A stretch of DNA of 64,000 nt from contig OZ038435.1 of assembly GCA_964036275.1 (NCBI GenBank), positions 14,671,634 to 14,735,633 of the forward strand. The letters run 5' to 3'. The translations under genes and the position numbers were made by a program. Shown here piece after piece: positions 14,187 to 29,036 of the stretch. The stretch comes from Litoditis marina (Eukaryota > Nematoda > Chromadorea > Rhabditida > Rhabditidae). Numbering within the stretch: position 1 is the stretch's first letter; each line of letters begins with the position of its first letter. The notes under the pieces are model-generated. The model did not search any database. It was not told the origin of the DNA and saw only the letters and a program-made list of their open reading frames with translations.

Positions 14187-14589
14187 TTCGGAGCTGTTTC
14201 AACTTTTGCAAACAAGATGAACATTTTTGAGTCTCTACAAATATGAGGAGTTCAAAAATGTCAAGTTCGAACACTAATTCTCACGTGGGGCGAAAATCGT
14301 CCCTCGATTCACGTCAATTTGGCTGTGTTTTTGGTTAGCAACGCCACTCGATTATTTCGGAGCTGTTTCAACTTTTGCAAACAAGATGAACATTTTTGAG
14401 TCTCTACAAATATGAGGAGTTCAAAAATGTCAAGTTTGAACACTAATTCTCACGTGGGGCGAAAATCGTAACTCGATGCACGTCAATTTGGCTGTGTTTT
14501 TGGTTAGCAACGCCACTCGATTATTTCGGAGCTGTTTCAACTTTTGCAAACAAGATGAACATTTTTGAGTCTCTACAAATATGAGGAGT

Positions 14590-16500
14590 TCAAAAATGTC
14601 AAGTTCGAACACTAATTCTCACGTGGGGCGAAAATCGTCCCTCGATTCACGTCAATTTGGCTGTGTTTTTGGTTAGCAACGCCACTCGATTATCTCTGAG
14701 CTGTTTCAACTTTTGCAAACAAGATGAACATTTTTGAGTCTCTACAAATAAGAGGAGTTCAAAAATGTCAAGTTCGAACACTAATTCTCACGTGGGGCGA
14801 AAATCGTCCCTCGATTCACGTCAATTTGGCTGTGTTTTTGGGTAGCAACGCCACTCGATTATTTCGGAGCTGTTTCAACTTTTGCAAACAAGATGAACAT
14901 TTTTGAGTCTCTACAAATATGGAGAGTTCAAAAATATCGAGTTTGAACACTAACTGTCACGTGAGGCGAAAATCGTCCCTCGATTCACGTCAATTTGGCT
15001 GTGTTTTCGGTTAGCAACGCCACTCGATTATTTCGGAGCTGTTTCAATTTTTGCAAACAAGATGAACATTTTTGAGTCTCTACAAATATGAGGAATTCAA
15101 AAATGTCAAGTTTGAACACTAATTCTCACGTGGGGCGAAAATCGTCCCTCGATTCACGTCAATTTGGCTGTGTTTTTGGTTAGCAACGCCACTCGATTAT
15201 CTCTGAGCTGTTTCAACTTTTGCAAACAAGATGAACATTTTTGAGTCTCTACAAATAAGAGGAGTTCAAAAATGTCAAGTTCGAACACTAATTCTCACGT
15301 GGGGCGAAAATCGTCCCTCGATTCACGTCAATTTGGCTGTGTTTTTGGGTAGCAACGCCACTCGATTATTTCGGAGCTGTTTCAACTTTTGCAAACAAGA
15401 TGAACATTTTTGAGTCTCTACAAATATGGAGAGTTCAAAAATATCGAGTTTGAACACTAACTGTCACGTGAGGCGAAAATCGTCCCTCGATTCACGTCAA
15501 TTTGGCTGTGTTTTCGGTTAGCAACGCCACTCGATTATTTCGGAGCTGTTTCAATTTTTGCAAACAAGATGAACATTTTTGAGTCTCTACAAATATGAGG
15601 AATTCAAAAATGTCAAGTTTGAACACTAATTCTCACGTGGGGCGAAAATCGTCCCTCGATGCACGTCAATTTGGCTGTGTTTTTGGTTAGCAACGCCACT
15701 CGATTATTTAGGAGCTGTTTCAACTTTTGCAAACAAGATGAACATTTTTGAGTCTCTACTAATATGAGGAGTTCAAAAATGTCAAGTTTGAACACTAATT
15801 CTCACGTGGGGCGAAAATCGTAACTCGATGCACGTCAATTTGGCTGTGTTTTTGGTTAGCAACGCCACTCGATTATTTCGGAGCTGTTTCAACTTTTGCA
15901 AACAAGATGAACATTTTTGAGTCTCTACAAATATGAGGAATTCAAAAAATGTCAAGTTTGAACACTAATTCTCACGTGGGGCGAAAATCGTCCCTCGATT
16001 CACGTCAATTTGGCTGTGTTTTTGGTTAGCAACGCCACTCGATTATTTCGGAGCTGTTTCAACTTTTGCAAACAAGATGAACATTTTTGAGTCTCTACAA
16101 ATATGAGGAGTTCAAAAATGTCAAGTTCGAACACTAATTCTCACGTGGGGCGAAAATCGTAACTCGATGCACGTCAATTTGGCTGTGTTTTTGGTTAGCA
16201 ACGCCACTCGATTATCTCTGAGCTGTTTCAACTTTTGCAAACAAGATGAACATTTTTGAGTCTCTACAAATAAGAGGAGTTCAAAAATGTCAAGTTCGAA
16301 CACTAATTCTCACGTGGGGCGAAAATCGTAACTCGATGCACGTCAATTTGGCTGTGTTTTTGGTTAGCAACGCCACTCGATTATTTCGGAGCTGTTTCAA
16401 CTTTTGCAAACAAGATGAACATTTTTGAGTCTCTACAAATATGAGGAGTTCAAAAATGTCAAGTTTGAACACTAATTCTCACGTGGGGCGAAAATCGTCC
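14590..16500 (+). repeat. Sat-169 block A third copy, with an internal 3-mer duplication
   Basis: The GGGTAGCAAC, ATATCGAG/CACGTGAGGCG and CTACTAATATG series of block A reappears here. The GGGTAGCAAC plus CACGTGAGGCG pair is doubled with a 507-bp (3-unit) spacing, near 14840-14965 and 15345-15475. Relative to the first copy the offset is 11326 bp at the start, 11833 bp after the duplication, and 11326 bp again further on when matched to a later homologous unit. This implies gain and loss in 507-bp steps. The extra-A unit AATTCAAAAAATGTC is also present near 15945. Confidence 0.7.
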
Positions 16501-17450
16501 CTCGATTCACGTCAATTTGGCTGTGTTTTTGGTTAGCAACGCCACTCGATTATTTCGGAGCTGTTTCAACTTTTGCAAACAAGATGAACATTTTTGAGTC
16601 TCTACAAATATGAGGAGTTCAAAAATGTCAAGTTCGAACACTAATTCTCACGTGGGGCGAAAAGAGTCCCTCGATTCACGTCAATTTGGCTGTGTTTTTG
16701 GTTAGCAACGCCACTCGATTATCTCTGAGCTGTTTCAACTTTTGCAAACAAGATGAACATTTTTGAGTCTCTACAAATATGAGGAGTTCAAAAATGTCAA
16801 GTTCGAACACTAATTCTCACGTGGGGCGAAAATCGTAACTCGATGCACGTCAATTTGGCTGTGTTTTTGGTTAGCAACGCCACTCGATTATTTCGGAGCT
16901 GTTTCAACTTTTGCAAACAAGATGAACATTTTTGAGTCTCTACAAATATGAGGAGTTCAAAAATGTCAAGTTTGAACACTAATTCTCACGTGGGGCGAAA
17001 ATCGTCCCTCGATTCACGTCAATTTGGCTGTGTTTTTGGTTAGCAACGCCACTCGATTATTTCGGAGCTGTTTCAACTTTTGCAAACAAGATGAACATTT
17101 TTGAGTCTCTACAAATATGAGGAGTTCAAAAATGTCAAGTTCGAACACTAATTCTCACGTGGGGCGAAAAGAGTCCCTCGATTCACGTCAATTTGGCTGT
17201 GTTTTTGGTTAGCAACGCCACTCGATTATCTCTGAGCTGTTTCAACTTTTGCAAACAAGATGAACATTTTTGAGTCTCTACAAATATGAGGAGTTCAAAA
17301 ATGTCAAGTTCGAACACTAATTCTCACGTGGGGCGAAAATCGTAACTCGATGCACGTCAATTTGGCTGTGTTTTTGGTTAGCAACGCCACTCGATTATCT
17401 CTGAGCTGTTTCAACTTTTGCAAACAAGATGAACATTTTTGAGTCTCTAC
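16440..17450 (+). repeat. 3-mer (507-bp) tandem duplication within Sat-169
   Basis: A unit with GGCGAAAAGAGTCCCTCG near 16660 recurs near 17166, 507 bp later. The flanking TTATCTCTG and TAACTCGATGC units repeat with it. The same GAAAAGAGTCCC variant appears again near 17505 and near 20547, so it marks a locally spread subfamily. Confidence 0.7.
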
Positions 17451-20400
17451 AAATAAGAGGAGTTCAAAAATGTCAAGTTCGAACACTAATTCTCACGTGG
17501 GGCGAAAAGAGTCCCTCGATTCACGTCAATTTGGCTGTGTTTTTGGTTAGCAACGCCACTCGATTATTTCGGAGCTGTTTCAACTTTTGCAAACAAGATG
17601 AACATTTTTGAGTCTCTACAAATATGAGGAGTTCAAAAATGTCAAGTTTGAACACTAATTCTCACGTGGGGCGAAAATCGTAACTCGATGCACGTCAATT
17701 TGGCTGTGTTTTTGGTTAGCAACGCCACTCAATTATTTCGGAGCTGTTTCAACTTTTGCAAACAAGATGAACATTTTTGAGTCTCTACAAATATGAGGAA
17801 TTCAAAAATGTCAAGTTTGAACACTAATTCTCACGTGGGGCGAAAATCGTAACTCGATGCACGTCAATTTGGCAGTGTTTTTGGTTAGCAACGCCACTCG
17901 ATTATTTCGGAGCTGTTTCAACTTATGCAAATAAGATAAACATTTTTCAGTCTCTACAAATATGGAGAGTTCAAAAATATCGAGTTTGAACACTAATTCT
18001 CACGTGGGGCGAAAATCGTTACTCGATTCACGTCAATTTGGCTGTGTTTTCGGTTAGCAACGCCACTCGATTATTTCGGAGCTGTTCCAACTTTTGCAAA
18101 CAAGATGAACATTTTTGAGTCTTTACAAATAAGAGGAGTTCAAAAATGTCAAGTTTGAACACTAATTCTCACGTGGGGCGAAAATCGTCCCTCGATGCAC
18201 GTCAATTTGGCTGTGTTTTTGGTTAGCAACGCCACTCGATTATTTCGGAGCTGTTTCAACTTATGCAAATAAGATAAACATTTTTCAGTCTCTACAAATA
18301 TGGAGAGTTCAAAAATATCGAGTTTGAACACTAATTCTCACGTGGGGCGAAAATCGTTACTCGATTCACGTCAATTTGGCTGTGTTTTTGGTTAGCAACG
18401 CCACTCGATTATCTCTGAGCTGTTTCAACTTTTGCAAACAAGATGAACATTTTTGAGTCTCTACAAATAAGAGGAGTTCAAAAATGTCAAGTTCGAACAC
18501 TAATTCTCACGTGGGGCGAAAATCGTCCCTCGATTCACGTCAATTTGGCTGTGTTTTTGGTTAGCAACGCCACTCGATTATTTCGGAGCTGTTTCAACTT
18601 TTGCAAACAAGATGAACATTTTTGAGTCTCTACAAATATGGAGAGTTCAAAAATGTCAAGTTTGAACACTAATTCTCACGTGGGGCGAAAATCGTAACTC
18701 GATGCACGTCAATTTGGCTGTGTTTTTGGTTAGCAACGCCACTCGATTATTTCGGAGCTGTTTCAACTTTTGCAAACAAGATGAACATTTTAGAGTCTCT
18801 ACAAATATGAGGAGTTCAAAAATGTCAAGTTCGAACACTAATTCTCACGTGGGGCGAAAATCGTCCCTCGATTCACGTCAATTTGGCTGTGTTTTTGGTT
18901 AGCAACGCCACTCGATTATCTCTGAGCTGTTTCAACTTTTGCAAACAAGATGAACATTTTTGAGTCTCTACAAATAAGAGGAGTTCGAAAATGTCAAGTT
19001 CGAACACTAATTCTCACGTGGGGCGAAAATCGTCCCTCGATTCACGTCAATTTGGCTGTGTTTTTGGTTAGCAACGCCACTCGATTATTTCGGAGCTGTT
19101 TCAACTTTTGCAAACAAGATGAACATTTTTGAGTCTCTACAAATATGGAAAGTTCAAAAATATCGAGTTTGAACACTAATTGTCACGTGGGGCGAAAATC
19201 GTCCCTCGATTCACGTCAATTTGGCTGTGTTTTCGGTTAGCAACGCCACTCGATTATTTCGGAGCTGTTTCAACTTTTGCAAACAAGATGAACATTTTTG
19301 AGTCTCTACAAATATGAGGAATTCAAAAATGTCAAGTTTGAACACTAATTCTCACGTGGGGCGAAAATCGTCCCTCGATTCACGTCAATTTGGCTGTGTT
19401 TTCGGTTAGCAACGCCACTCGATTATCTCTGAGCTGTTTCAACTTTTGCACACAAGATGAACATTTTTGAGTCTCTACAAATATTAGGAGTTCAAAAATG
19501 TCAAGTTCGAACACTAATTCTCACGTGGGGCGAAAATCGTCCCTCGATTCACGTCAATTTGGCTGTGTTTTTGGTTAGCAACGCCACTCGATTATCTCTG
19601 AGCTGTTTCAACTTTTGCAAACAAGATGAACATTTTTGAGTCTCTACAAATATGAGGAATTCAAAAATGTCAAGTTTGAACACTAATTCTCACGTGGGGC
19701 GAAAATCGTCCCTCGATTCACGTCAATTTGGCTGTGTTTTTGGTTAGCAACGCCACTCGATTATTTAGGAGCTGTTTCAACTTTTGCAAATAAGATAAAC
19801 ATTTTTCAGTCTCTACAAATATGGAGAGTTCAAACATATCGAGTTTGAACACTAATTCTCACGTGGGGCGAAAATCGTATCTCGCTTCACGTCAATTTGG
19901 CTGTGTTTTCGGTTAGCAACGCCACTCGATTATTTCGGAGCTGTTTCAACTTTTGCAAACAAGATGAACATTTTTGAGTCTCTACAAATATGAGAAATTC
20001 AAAAATGTCAAGTTCGAACACTAATTCTCACGTGGGGCGAAAATCGTCCCTCGATTCACGTCAATTTGGCTGTGTTTTTGGTTAGCAACGCCACTCGATT
20101 ATTTCGGAGCTGTTTCAACTTTTGCAAACAAGATGAACATTTTTGAGTCTCTACAAATATGAGGAGTTCAAAAATGTCAAGTTCGAACACTAATTCTCAC
20201 GTGGGGCGAAAATCGTAACTCGATGCACGTCAATTTGGCTGTGTTTTTGGTTAGCAACGCCACTCGATTATCTCTGAGCTGTTTCAACTTTTGCAAACAA
20301 GATGAACATTTTTGAGTCTCTACAAATAAGAGGAGTTCAAAAATGTCAAGTTCGAACACTAATTCTCACGTGGGGCGAAAATCGTCCCTCGATTCACGTC

Positions 20401-21339
20401 AATTTGGCTGTGTTTTTGGTTAGCAACGCCACTCGATTATTTCGGAGCTGTTTCAACTTTTGCAAACAAGATGAACATTTTTGAGTCTCTACAAATATGA
20501 GGAGTTCAAAAATGTCAAGTTCGAACACTAATTCTCACGTGGGGCGAAAAGAGTCCCTCGATTCACGTCAATTTGGCTGTGTTTTTGGTTAGCAACGCCA
20601 CTCGATTATCTCTGAGCTGTTTCAACTTTTGCAAACAAGATGAACATTTTTGAGTCTCTACAAATAGGAGGAGTTCAAAAATGTCAAGTTCGAACACTAA
20701 TTCTCACGTGGGGCGAAAATCGTCCCTCGATTCACGTCAATTTGGCTGTGTTTTTGGTTAGCAACGCCACTCGATTATTTCGGAGCTGTTTCAACTTTTG
20801 CAAACAAGATGAACATTTTTGAGTCTCTACAAATATGAGGAATTCAAAAATGTCAAGTTTGAACACTAATTCTCGCGTGGGGCGAAAATCGTCCCTCGAT
20901 GCACGTCAATTTGGCTGTGTTTTTGGTTAGCAACGCCACTCGATTATTTGGGAGCTGTTTCAACTTTTGCAAACAAGATGAACATTTTTGAGTCTCTACA
21001 AATAAGAGGAGTTCAAAAATGTCAAGTTCGAACACTAATTCTCACGTGGGGCGAAAATCGTCCCTCGATTCACGTCAATTTGGCTGTGTTTTTGGTTAGC
21101 AACGCCACTCGATTATTTCGGAGCTGTTTCAACTTTTGCAAACAAGATGAACATTTTTGAGTGTCTACAAATATGAGGAGTTCAAAAATGTCAAGTTCGA
21201 ACACTAATTCTCACGTGGGGCGAAAATCGTCTCTCGATTCACGTCAATTTGGCTGTGTTTTTGGTTAGCAACGCCACTCGATTATCTCTGAGCTGTTTCA
21301 ACTTTTGCAAACAAGATGAACATTTTTGAGTCTCTACAA

Positions 21340-22690
21340 ATAAGAGGAGTTCAAAAATATCGAGTTTGAACACTAATTGTCACGTGGGGCGAAAATCGTC
21401 CCTCGATTCACGTCAATTTGGCTGTGTTTTCGGTTAGCAACGCCACTCGATTATTTCGGAGCTGTTTCAACTTTTGCAAACAAGATGAACATTTTTGAGT
21501 CTCTACAAATATGAGGAATTCAAAAATGTCAAGTTTGAACACTAATTCTCACGTGGGGCGAAAATCGTCCCTCGATTCACGTCAATTTGGCTGTGTTTTC
21601 GGTTAGCAACGCCACTCGATTATTTAGGAGCTGTTTCAACTTTTGCAAATAAGATAAACATTTTTCAGTCTCTACAAATATGGAGAGTTCAAAAATATCG
21701 AGTTTGAACACTAATTCTCCCGTGGGGCGAAAATCGTCCCTCGATTCACGTCAATTTGGCTGTGTTTTCGGTTAGCAACGACACTCGATTATTTCGGAGC
21801 TGTTTCAACTTATGCAAATAAGATAAACATTTTTCAGTCTCTACAAATAAGAGAAGTTCAAAAATATCGAGTTTGAACACTAATTCTCACGTGGGGCGAA
21901 AATCGTAACTCGATTCACGTCAATTTGGCTGTGTTTTCGGTTAGCAACGCCACTCGATTATCTCTGAGCTGTTTCAACTTTTGCAAACAAGATGAACATT
22001 TTTGAGTCTCTACAAATAAGAGGAGTTCAAAAATATCGAGTTTGAACACTAATTGTCACGTGGGGCGAAAATCGTCCCTCGATTCACGTCAATTTGGCTG
22101 TGTTTTCGGTTAGCAACGCCACTCGATTATTTCGGAGCTGTTTCAACTTTTGCAAACAAGATGAACATTTTTGAGTCTCTACAAATATGAGGAATTCAAA
22201 AATGTCAAGTTTGAACACTAATTCTCACGTGGGGCGAAAATCGTCCCTCGATTCACGTCAATTTGGCTGTGTTTTCGGTTAGCAACGCCACTCGATTATT
22301 TAGGAGCTGTTTCAACTTTTGCAAATAAGATAAACATTTTTCAGTCTCTACAGATATGGAGAGTTCAAAAATATCGAGTTTGAACACTAATTCTCACGTG
22401 GGGCGAAAATCGTCCCTCGATTCACGTCAATTTGGCTGTGTTTTCGGTTAGCAACGCCACTCGATTATTTCGGAGCTGTTTCAACTTATGCAAATAAGAT
22501 AAACATTTTTCAGTCTCTACAAATAAGAGAAGTTCAAAAATATCGAGTTTGAACACTAATTCTCACGTGGGGCGAAAATCGTAACTCGATTCACGTCAAT
22601 TTGGCTGTGTTTTCGGTTAGCAACGCCACTCGATTATTTCGGAGCTGTTTCAACTTTTGCAAACAAGATGAACATTTTTGAGTCTCTACA
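21340..22690 (+). repeat. 4-mer (676-bp) tandem duplication within Sat-169
   Basis: A run of four distinct units recurs after 676 bp (4 x 169). It contains AAATATCGAG with AATTGTCACG, then an AGGAATTC unit, then TTATTTAGG with AAATAAGATAAAC, then the AAATAAGAGAAG unit. The first copy starts near 21345 and the second near 22020. Small private differences such as CTCCCGTGGGG near 21718 and TCTACAGATATGG near 22350 separate the copies. Confidence 0.75.
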
Positions 22691-23121
22691 AATAAGAGGA
22701 GTTCAAAAATGTCAAGTTCGAACACTAATTCTCACGTGGGGCGAAAATCGTCCCTCGATTCACGTCAATTTGGCTGTGTTTTTGGTTAGCAACGCCACTC
22801 GATTATTTCGGAGCTGTTTCAACTTTTGCAAACAAGATGAACATTTTTGAGTCTTTACAAATAAGAGGAGTTCAAAAATGTCAAGTTTGAACACTAATTC
22901 TCACGTGGGGCGAAAATCGTCCCTCGATTCACGTCAATTTGGCTGTGTTTTTGGTTAGCAACGCCACTCGATTATTTCGGAGCTGTTTCAACTTTTGCAA
23001 ACAAGATGAACATTTTTGAGTCTTTACAAATAAGAGGAGTTCAAAAATGTCAAGTTTGAACACTAATTCTCACGTGGGGCGAAAATCGTCCCTCGATTCA
23101 CGTCAATTTGGCTGTGTTTTC

Positions 23122-26100
23122 GGTTAGCAACGCCACTCGATTATTTCGGAGCTGTTTCAACTTTTGCAAACAAGATGAACATTTTTGAGTCTCTACAAAT
23201 ATGGAGAGTTCAAAAATGTCAAGTTTGAACACTAATTCTCACGTGGGGCGAAAATCGTCCCTCGATTCACGTCAATTTGGCTGTGTTTTCGGTTAGCAAC
23301 GCCACTCGATTATTTCGGAGCTGTTTCAACTTTTGCAAACAAGATGAACATTTTTCAGTCTCTACAAATATGGAGAGTTCAAAAATGGCAAGTTTGAACA
23401 CTAATTCTCACGTGGGGCGAAAATCGTCCCTCGATTCACGTCAATTTGGCTGTGTTTTCGGTTAGCAACGCCACTCGATTATTTCGGAGCTGTTTCAACT
23501 TTTGCAAACAAGATGAACATTTTTCAGTCTCTACAAATATGGAGAGTTCAAAAATGTCAAGTTTTAACACTAATTATCACGTGGGGCGAAAATCGTCCCT
23601 CGATTCACGTCAATTTGGCTGTGTTTCTGGTTAGCAACGCCACTCGATTATTTCGGAGCTGTTTCAACTTTTGCAAACAAGATGAACATTTTTGAGTCTC
23701 TACAAATAAGAGAAGTTCAAAAATGTCAAGTTTGAACACTAATTCTCACGTGGGGCGAAAATCGTCCCTCGATTCACGTCAATTTGGCTGTGTTTTCGGT
23801 TAGCAACGCCACTCGATTATTTCGGAGCTGTTTCAACTTTTGCAAACAAGATGAACATTTTTGAGTCTCTACAAATAAGAGGAGTTCAAAAATGTCAAGT
23901 TTGAACACTAATTCTCACGTGGGGCGAAAATCGTCCCTCGATTCACGTCAATTTGGCTGTGTTTTCGGTTAGCAACGCCACTCGATTATTTCGGAGCTGT
24001 TTCAACTTTTGCAAACAAGATGAACATTTTTGAGTCTCTACAAATAAGAGGAGTTCAAAAATGTCAAGTTTGAACACTAATTCTCACGTGGGGCGAAAAT
24101 CGTCCCTCGATTAACGTCAATTTGGCTGTGTTTTCGGTTAGCAACGCCACTCGATTATTTCGGAGCTGTTTCAACTTTTGCAAACAAGATGAACATTTTT
24201 CAGTCTCTACAAATATGGAGAGTTCAAAAATGGCAAGTTTGAACACTAATTCTCACGTGGGGCGAAAATCGTCCCTCGATTCACGTCAATTTGGCTGTGT
24301 TTTCGGTTAGCAACGCCACTCGATTATTTCGGAGCTGTTTCAACTTTTGCAAACAAGATGAACATTTTTCAGTCTTTACAAATAAGAGGAGTTCAAAAAT
24401 GTCAAGTTTGAACACTAATTCTCACGTGGGGCGAAAATCGTAACTCGATTCACGTCAATTTGGCTGTGTTTTCGGTTAGCAACGCCACTCGATTATTTCG
24501 GAGCTGTTTCAACTTTTGCAAACAAGATGAACATTTTTCAGTCTCTACAAATAAGAGAAGTTCAAAAATGTCAAGTTTGAACACTAATTCTCACGTGGGG
24601 CGAAAATCGTCCCTCGATTCACGTCAATTTGGCTGTGTTTTCGGTTAGCAACGCCACTCGATTATTTCGGAGCTGTTTCAACTTTTGCAAACAAGATGAA
24701 CATTTTTGAGTCTCTACAAATAAGAGGAGTTCAAAAATGTCAAGTTTGAACACTAATTCTCACGTGGGGCGAAAATCGTCCGTCGATTCACGTCAATTTG
24801 GCTGTGTTTTCGGTTAGCAACGCCACTCGATTATTTCGGAGCTGTTTCAACTTTTGCAAACAAGATGAACATTTTTGAGTCTCTACAAATAAGAGGAGTT
24901 CAAAAATGTCAAGTTTGAACACTAATTCTCACGTGGGGCGAAAATCGTCCCTCGATTCACGTCAATTTGGCTGTGTTTTTGATTAGCAACGCCACTCGAT
25001 TATTTAGGAGCTGTTTCAACTTTTGCAAATAAGATGAACATTTTTGAGTCTCTACAAATATGAGGAGTTCAAAAATGTCAAGTTTGAACACTAATTCTCA
25101 CGTGGGGCGAAAATCGTCCCTCGATTCACGTCAATTTGGCTGTGTTTTCGGTTAGCAACGCCACTCGATTATTTCGGAGCTGTTTCAACTTTTGCAAATA
25201 AGATAAACATTTTTGAGTCTCTACAAATAGGAGGAGTTCAAAAATGTCAAGTTTGAACACTAATTCTCACGTGGGGCGAAAATCGTCCCTCGATTCACGT
25301 CAATTTGGCTGTGTTTTTGATTAGCAACGCCACTCGATTATTTCGGAGCTGTTTCAACTTTTGCAAATAAGATAAACATTTTTGAGTCTCTACAAATAGG
25401 AGGAGTTCAAAAATGTCAAGTTTGAACACTAATTCTCACGTGGGGCGAAAATCGTCCCTCGATTCACGTCAATTTGGCTGTGTTTTTGATTAGCAACGCC
25501 ACTCGATTATTTAGGAGCTGTTTCAACTTTTGCAAATAAGATGAACATTTTTGAGTCTCTACAAATATGAGGAGTTCAAAAGTGTCAAGTTTGAACATTA
25601 ATTCTCACGTGGGGCGAAAATCGTCCCTCGATTCACGTCAATTTGGCTGTGTTTTCGGTTAGCAACGCCACTCGATTATTTCGGAGCTGTTTCAACTTTT
25701 GCAAATAAGATAAACATTTTTGAGTCTCTACAAATAGGAGGAGTTCAAAAATGTCAAGTTTGAACACTAATTCTCACGTGGGGCGAAAATCGTCCCTCGA
25801 TTCACGTCAATTTGGCTGTGTTTTTGATTAGCAACGCCACTCGATTATTTCGGAGCTGTTTCAACTTTTGCAAATAAGATAAACATTTTTGAGTCCCTAC
25901 AAACAGGAGGAGTTCAAAAATGTCAAGTTTGAACACTAATTCTCACGTGGGGCGAAAATCGTCCCTCGATTCACGTCAATTTGGCTGTGTTTTTGATTAG
26001 CAACGCCACTCGATTATTTAGGAGCTGTTTCAACTTTTGCAAATAAGATGAACATTTTTGAGTCTCTACAAATATGAGGAATTCAAAAATGTCAAGTTTG

Positions 26101-29036
26101 AACACTAATTCTCACGTGGGGCAAAAATCGTAACTCGATGCACGTTAATTTGGCTGTGTTTTTGGTTAGCAACGCCACTCGATTATTTCGGAGCTGTTTG
26201 AACTTTTGCAAATAAGATGAACATTTTTGAGTCTTTACAAATAAGAGGAGTTCAAAAATGTCAAGTTTGAACACTAATTCTCACGTGGGGCGAAAATCGT
26301 TCTTCGATTCACGTCAATTTGGCTGTGTTTTCGGTTAGCAACGCCACTCGATTATTTCGGAGCTGTTTCAACTTTTGCAAACAAGATGAACATTTTTGAG
26401 TCTCTACAAATAAGAGGAGTTCAACAATGTCAAGTTTGAACACTAATTCTCACGTGGGGCGAAAATCGTCCCTCGATTCACGTCAATTTGGCTGTGTTTT
26501 CGGTTAGCAACGCCACTCGATTATTTCGGAGCTGTTTCAACTTTTGCAAACAAGATGAACATTTTTGAGTCTCTACAAATAAGAGGAGTTCAAAAATGTC
26601 AAGTTTGAACACTAATTCTCACGTGGGGCGAAAATCGTCCGTCGATTCACGTCAATTTGGCTGTGTTTTCGGTTAGCAACGCCACTCGATTATTTCGGAG
26701 CTGTTTCAACTTTTGCAAACAAGATGAACAATTTTGAGTCTCTACAAATAAGAGGAGTTCAAAAATGTCAAGTTTGAACACTAATTCTCACGTGGGGCGA
26801 AAATCGTCCCTCGATTCACGTCAATTTGGCTGTGTTTTCGGTTAGCAACGCCACTCGATTATTTCGGAGCTGTTTCAACTTTTGCAAACAAGATGAACAT
26901 TTTTGAGTCTCTACAAATAAGAGGAGTTCAAAAATGTCAAGTTTGAACACTAATTCTCACGTGGGGCGAAAATCGTCCGTCGATTCACGTCAATTTGGCT
27001 GTGTTTTCGGTTAGCAACGCCACTCGATTATTTCGGAGCTGTTTCAACTTTTGCAAACAAGATGAACATTTTTGAGTCTCTACAAATAAGAGGAGTTCAA
27101 AAATGTCAAGTTTGAACACTAATTCTCACGTGGGGCGAAAATCGTCCCTCGATTAACGTCAATTTGGCTGTGTTTTCGGTTAGCAACGCCACTCGATTAT
27201 TTCGGAGCTGTTTCAACTTTTGCAAACAAGATGAACATTTTTGAGTCTTTACAAATAAGAGGAGTTCAAAAATGTCAAGTTTGAACACTAATTCTCACGT
27301 GGGGCGAAAATCGTCCCTCGATTCACGTCAACTTGGCTGTGTTTTCGGTTAGCAACGCCACTCGATTATTTCGGAGCTGTTTCAACTTTTGCAAACAAGA
27401 TGAACATTTTTGAGTCTCTACAAATATGAGGAATTCAAAAATGTCAAGTTTGAACACTAATTCTCACGTGGGGCGAAAATCGTCCCTCGATTCACGTCAA
27501 TTTGGCTGTGTTTTCGGTTAGCAACGCCACTCGATTATTTCGGAGCTGTTTCAACTTTTGCAAACAAGATGAACATTTTTGAGTCTTTACAAATAAGAGG
27601 AGTTCAAAAATGTCAAGTTTGAACACTAATTCTCACGTGGGGCGAAAATCGTAACTCGATTCACGTCAATTTGGCTGTGTTTTCGGTTAGCAACGCCACT
27701 CGATTATTTCGGAGCTGTTTCAACTTTTGCAAACAAGATGAACATTTTTGAGTCTCTACAAATATGAGGAATTCAAAAATGTCAAGTTTGAACACTAATT
27801 CTCACGTGGGGCGAAAATCGTCCCTCGATTCACGTCAATTTGGCTGTGTTTTCGGTTAGCAACGCCACTCGATTATTTCGGAGCTATTTCAACTTTTGCA
27901 AACAAGATGAACATTTTTGAGTCTCTACAAATAAGAGGAGTTCAAAAATGTCAAGTTTGAACACTAATTCTCACGTGGGGCGAAAATCGTCCGTCGATTC
28001 ACGTCAATTTGGCTGTGTTTTCGGTTAGCAACGCCACTCGATTATTTCGGAGCTGTTTCAACTTTTGCAAACAAGATGAACATTTTTGAGTCTCTACAAA
28101 TAAGAGGAGTTCAAAAATGTCAAGTTTGAACACTAATTCTCACGTGGGGCGAAAATCGCCCCTCGATTAACGTCAATTTGGCTGTGTTTTCGGTTAGCAA
28201 CGCCACTCGATTATTTCGGAGCTGTTTCAACTTTTGCAAACAAGATGAACATTTTTGAGTCTTTACAAATAAGAGGAGTTCAAAAATGTCAAGTTTGAAC
28301 ACTAATTCTCACGTGGGGCGAAAATCGTCCCTCGATTCACGTCAACTTGGCTGTGTTTTCGGTTAGCAACGCCACTCGATTATTTCGGAGCTGTTTCAAC
28401 TTTTGCAAACAAGATGAACATTTTTGAGTCTCTACAAATATGAGGAATTCAAAAATGTCAAGTTTGAACACTAATTCTCACGTGGGGCGAAAATCGTCCC
28501 TCGATTCACGTCAATTTGGCTGTGTTTTCGGTTAGCAACGCCACTCGATTATTTCGGAGCTGTTTCAACTTTTGCAAACAAGATGAACATTTTTGAGTCT
28601 TTACAAATAAGAGGAGTTCAAAAATGTCAAGTTTGAACACTAATTCTCACGTGGGGCGAAAATCGTAACTCGATTCACGTCAATTTGGCTGTGTTTTTGG
28701 TTAGCAACGCCACTCGATTATTTCGGAGCTGTTTCAACTTTTGCAAACAAGATGAACATTTTTGAGTCTTTACAAATAAGAGGAGTTCAAAAATGTCAAG
28801 TTTGAACACTAATTCTCACGTGGGGCGAAAATCGTCCCTCGATTCACGTCAATTTGGCTGTGTTTTTGATTAGCAACGCCACTCGATTATTTAGGAGCTG
28901 TTTCAACTTTTGCAAATAAGATGAACATTTTTGAGTCTCCACAAATATGAGGAATTCAAAAATGTCAAGTTTGAACACTAATTCTCACGTGGGGCAAAAA
29001 TCGTAACTCGATGCACGTTAATTTGGCTGTGTTTTT
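23122..29036 (+). repeat. 35-mer segmental duplication within Sat-169, copy 1 (5915 bp)
   Basis: Every distinctive unit here recurs 5915 bp (35 x 169) downstream. Shared markers include AAAATGGCAAG near 23380, AAGTTTTAACACTAATTATC near 23560, GATTAACGTC near 24110, AAAAGTGTCAAG near 25577, the GTCCCTACAAACAGG unit near 25893, the GTTTGAAC variant near 26198, and AACAATTTTGAG near 26728. The left limit is set by GTTTTCGG near 23121 facing GTTTTTGG near 29036. A 6-mer (1014 bp) duplication is nested inside, with the GATTAACGTC units near 27150 and 28165. Confidence 0.9.
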
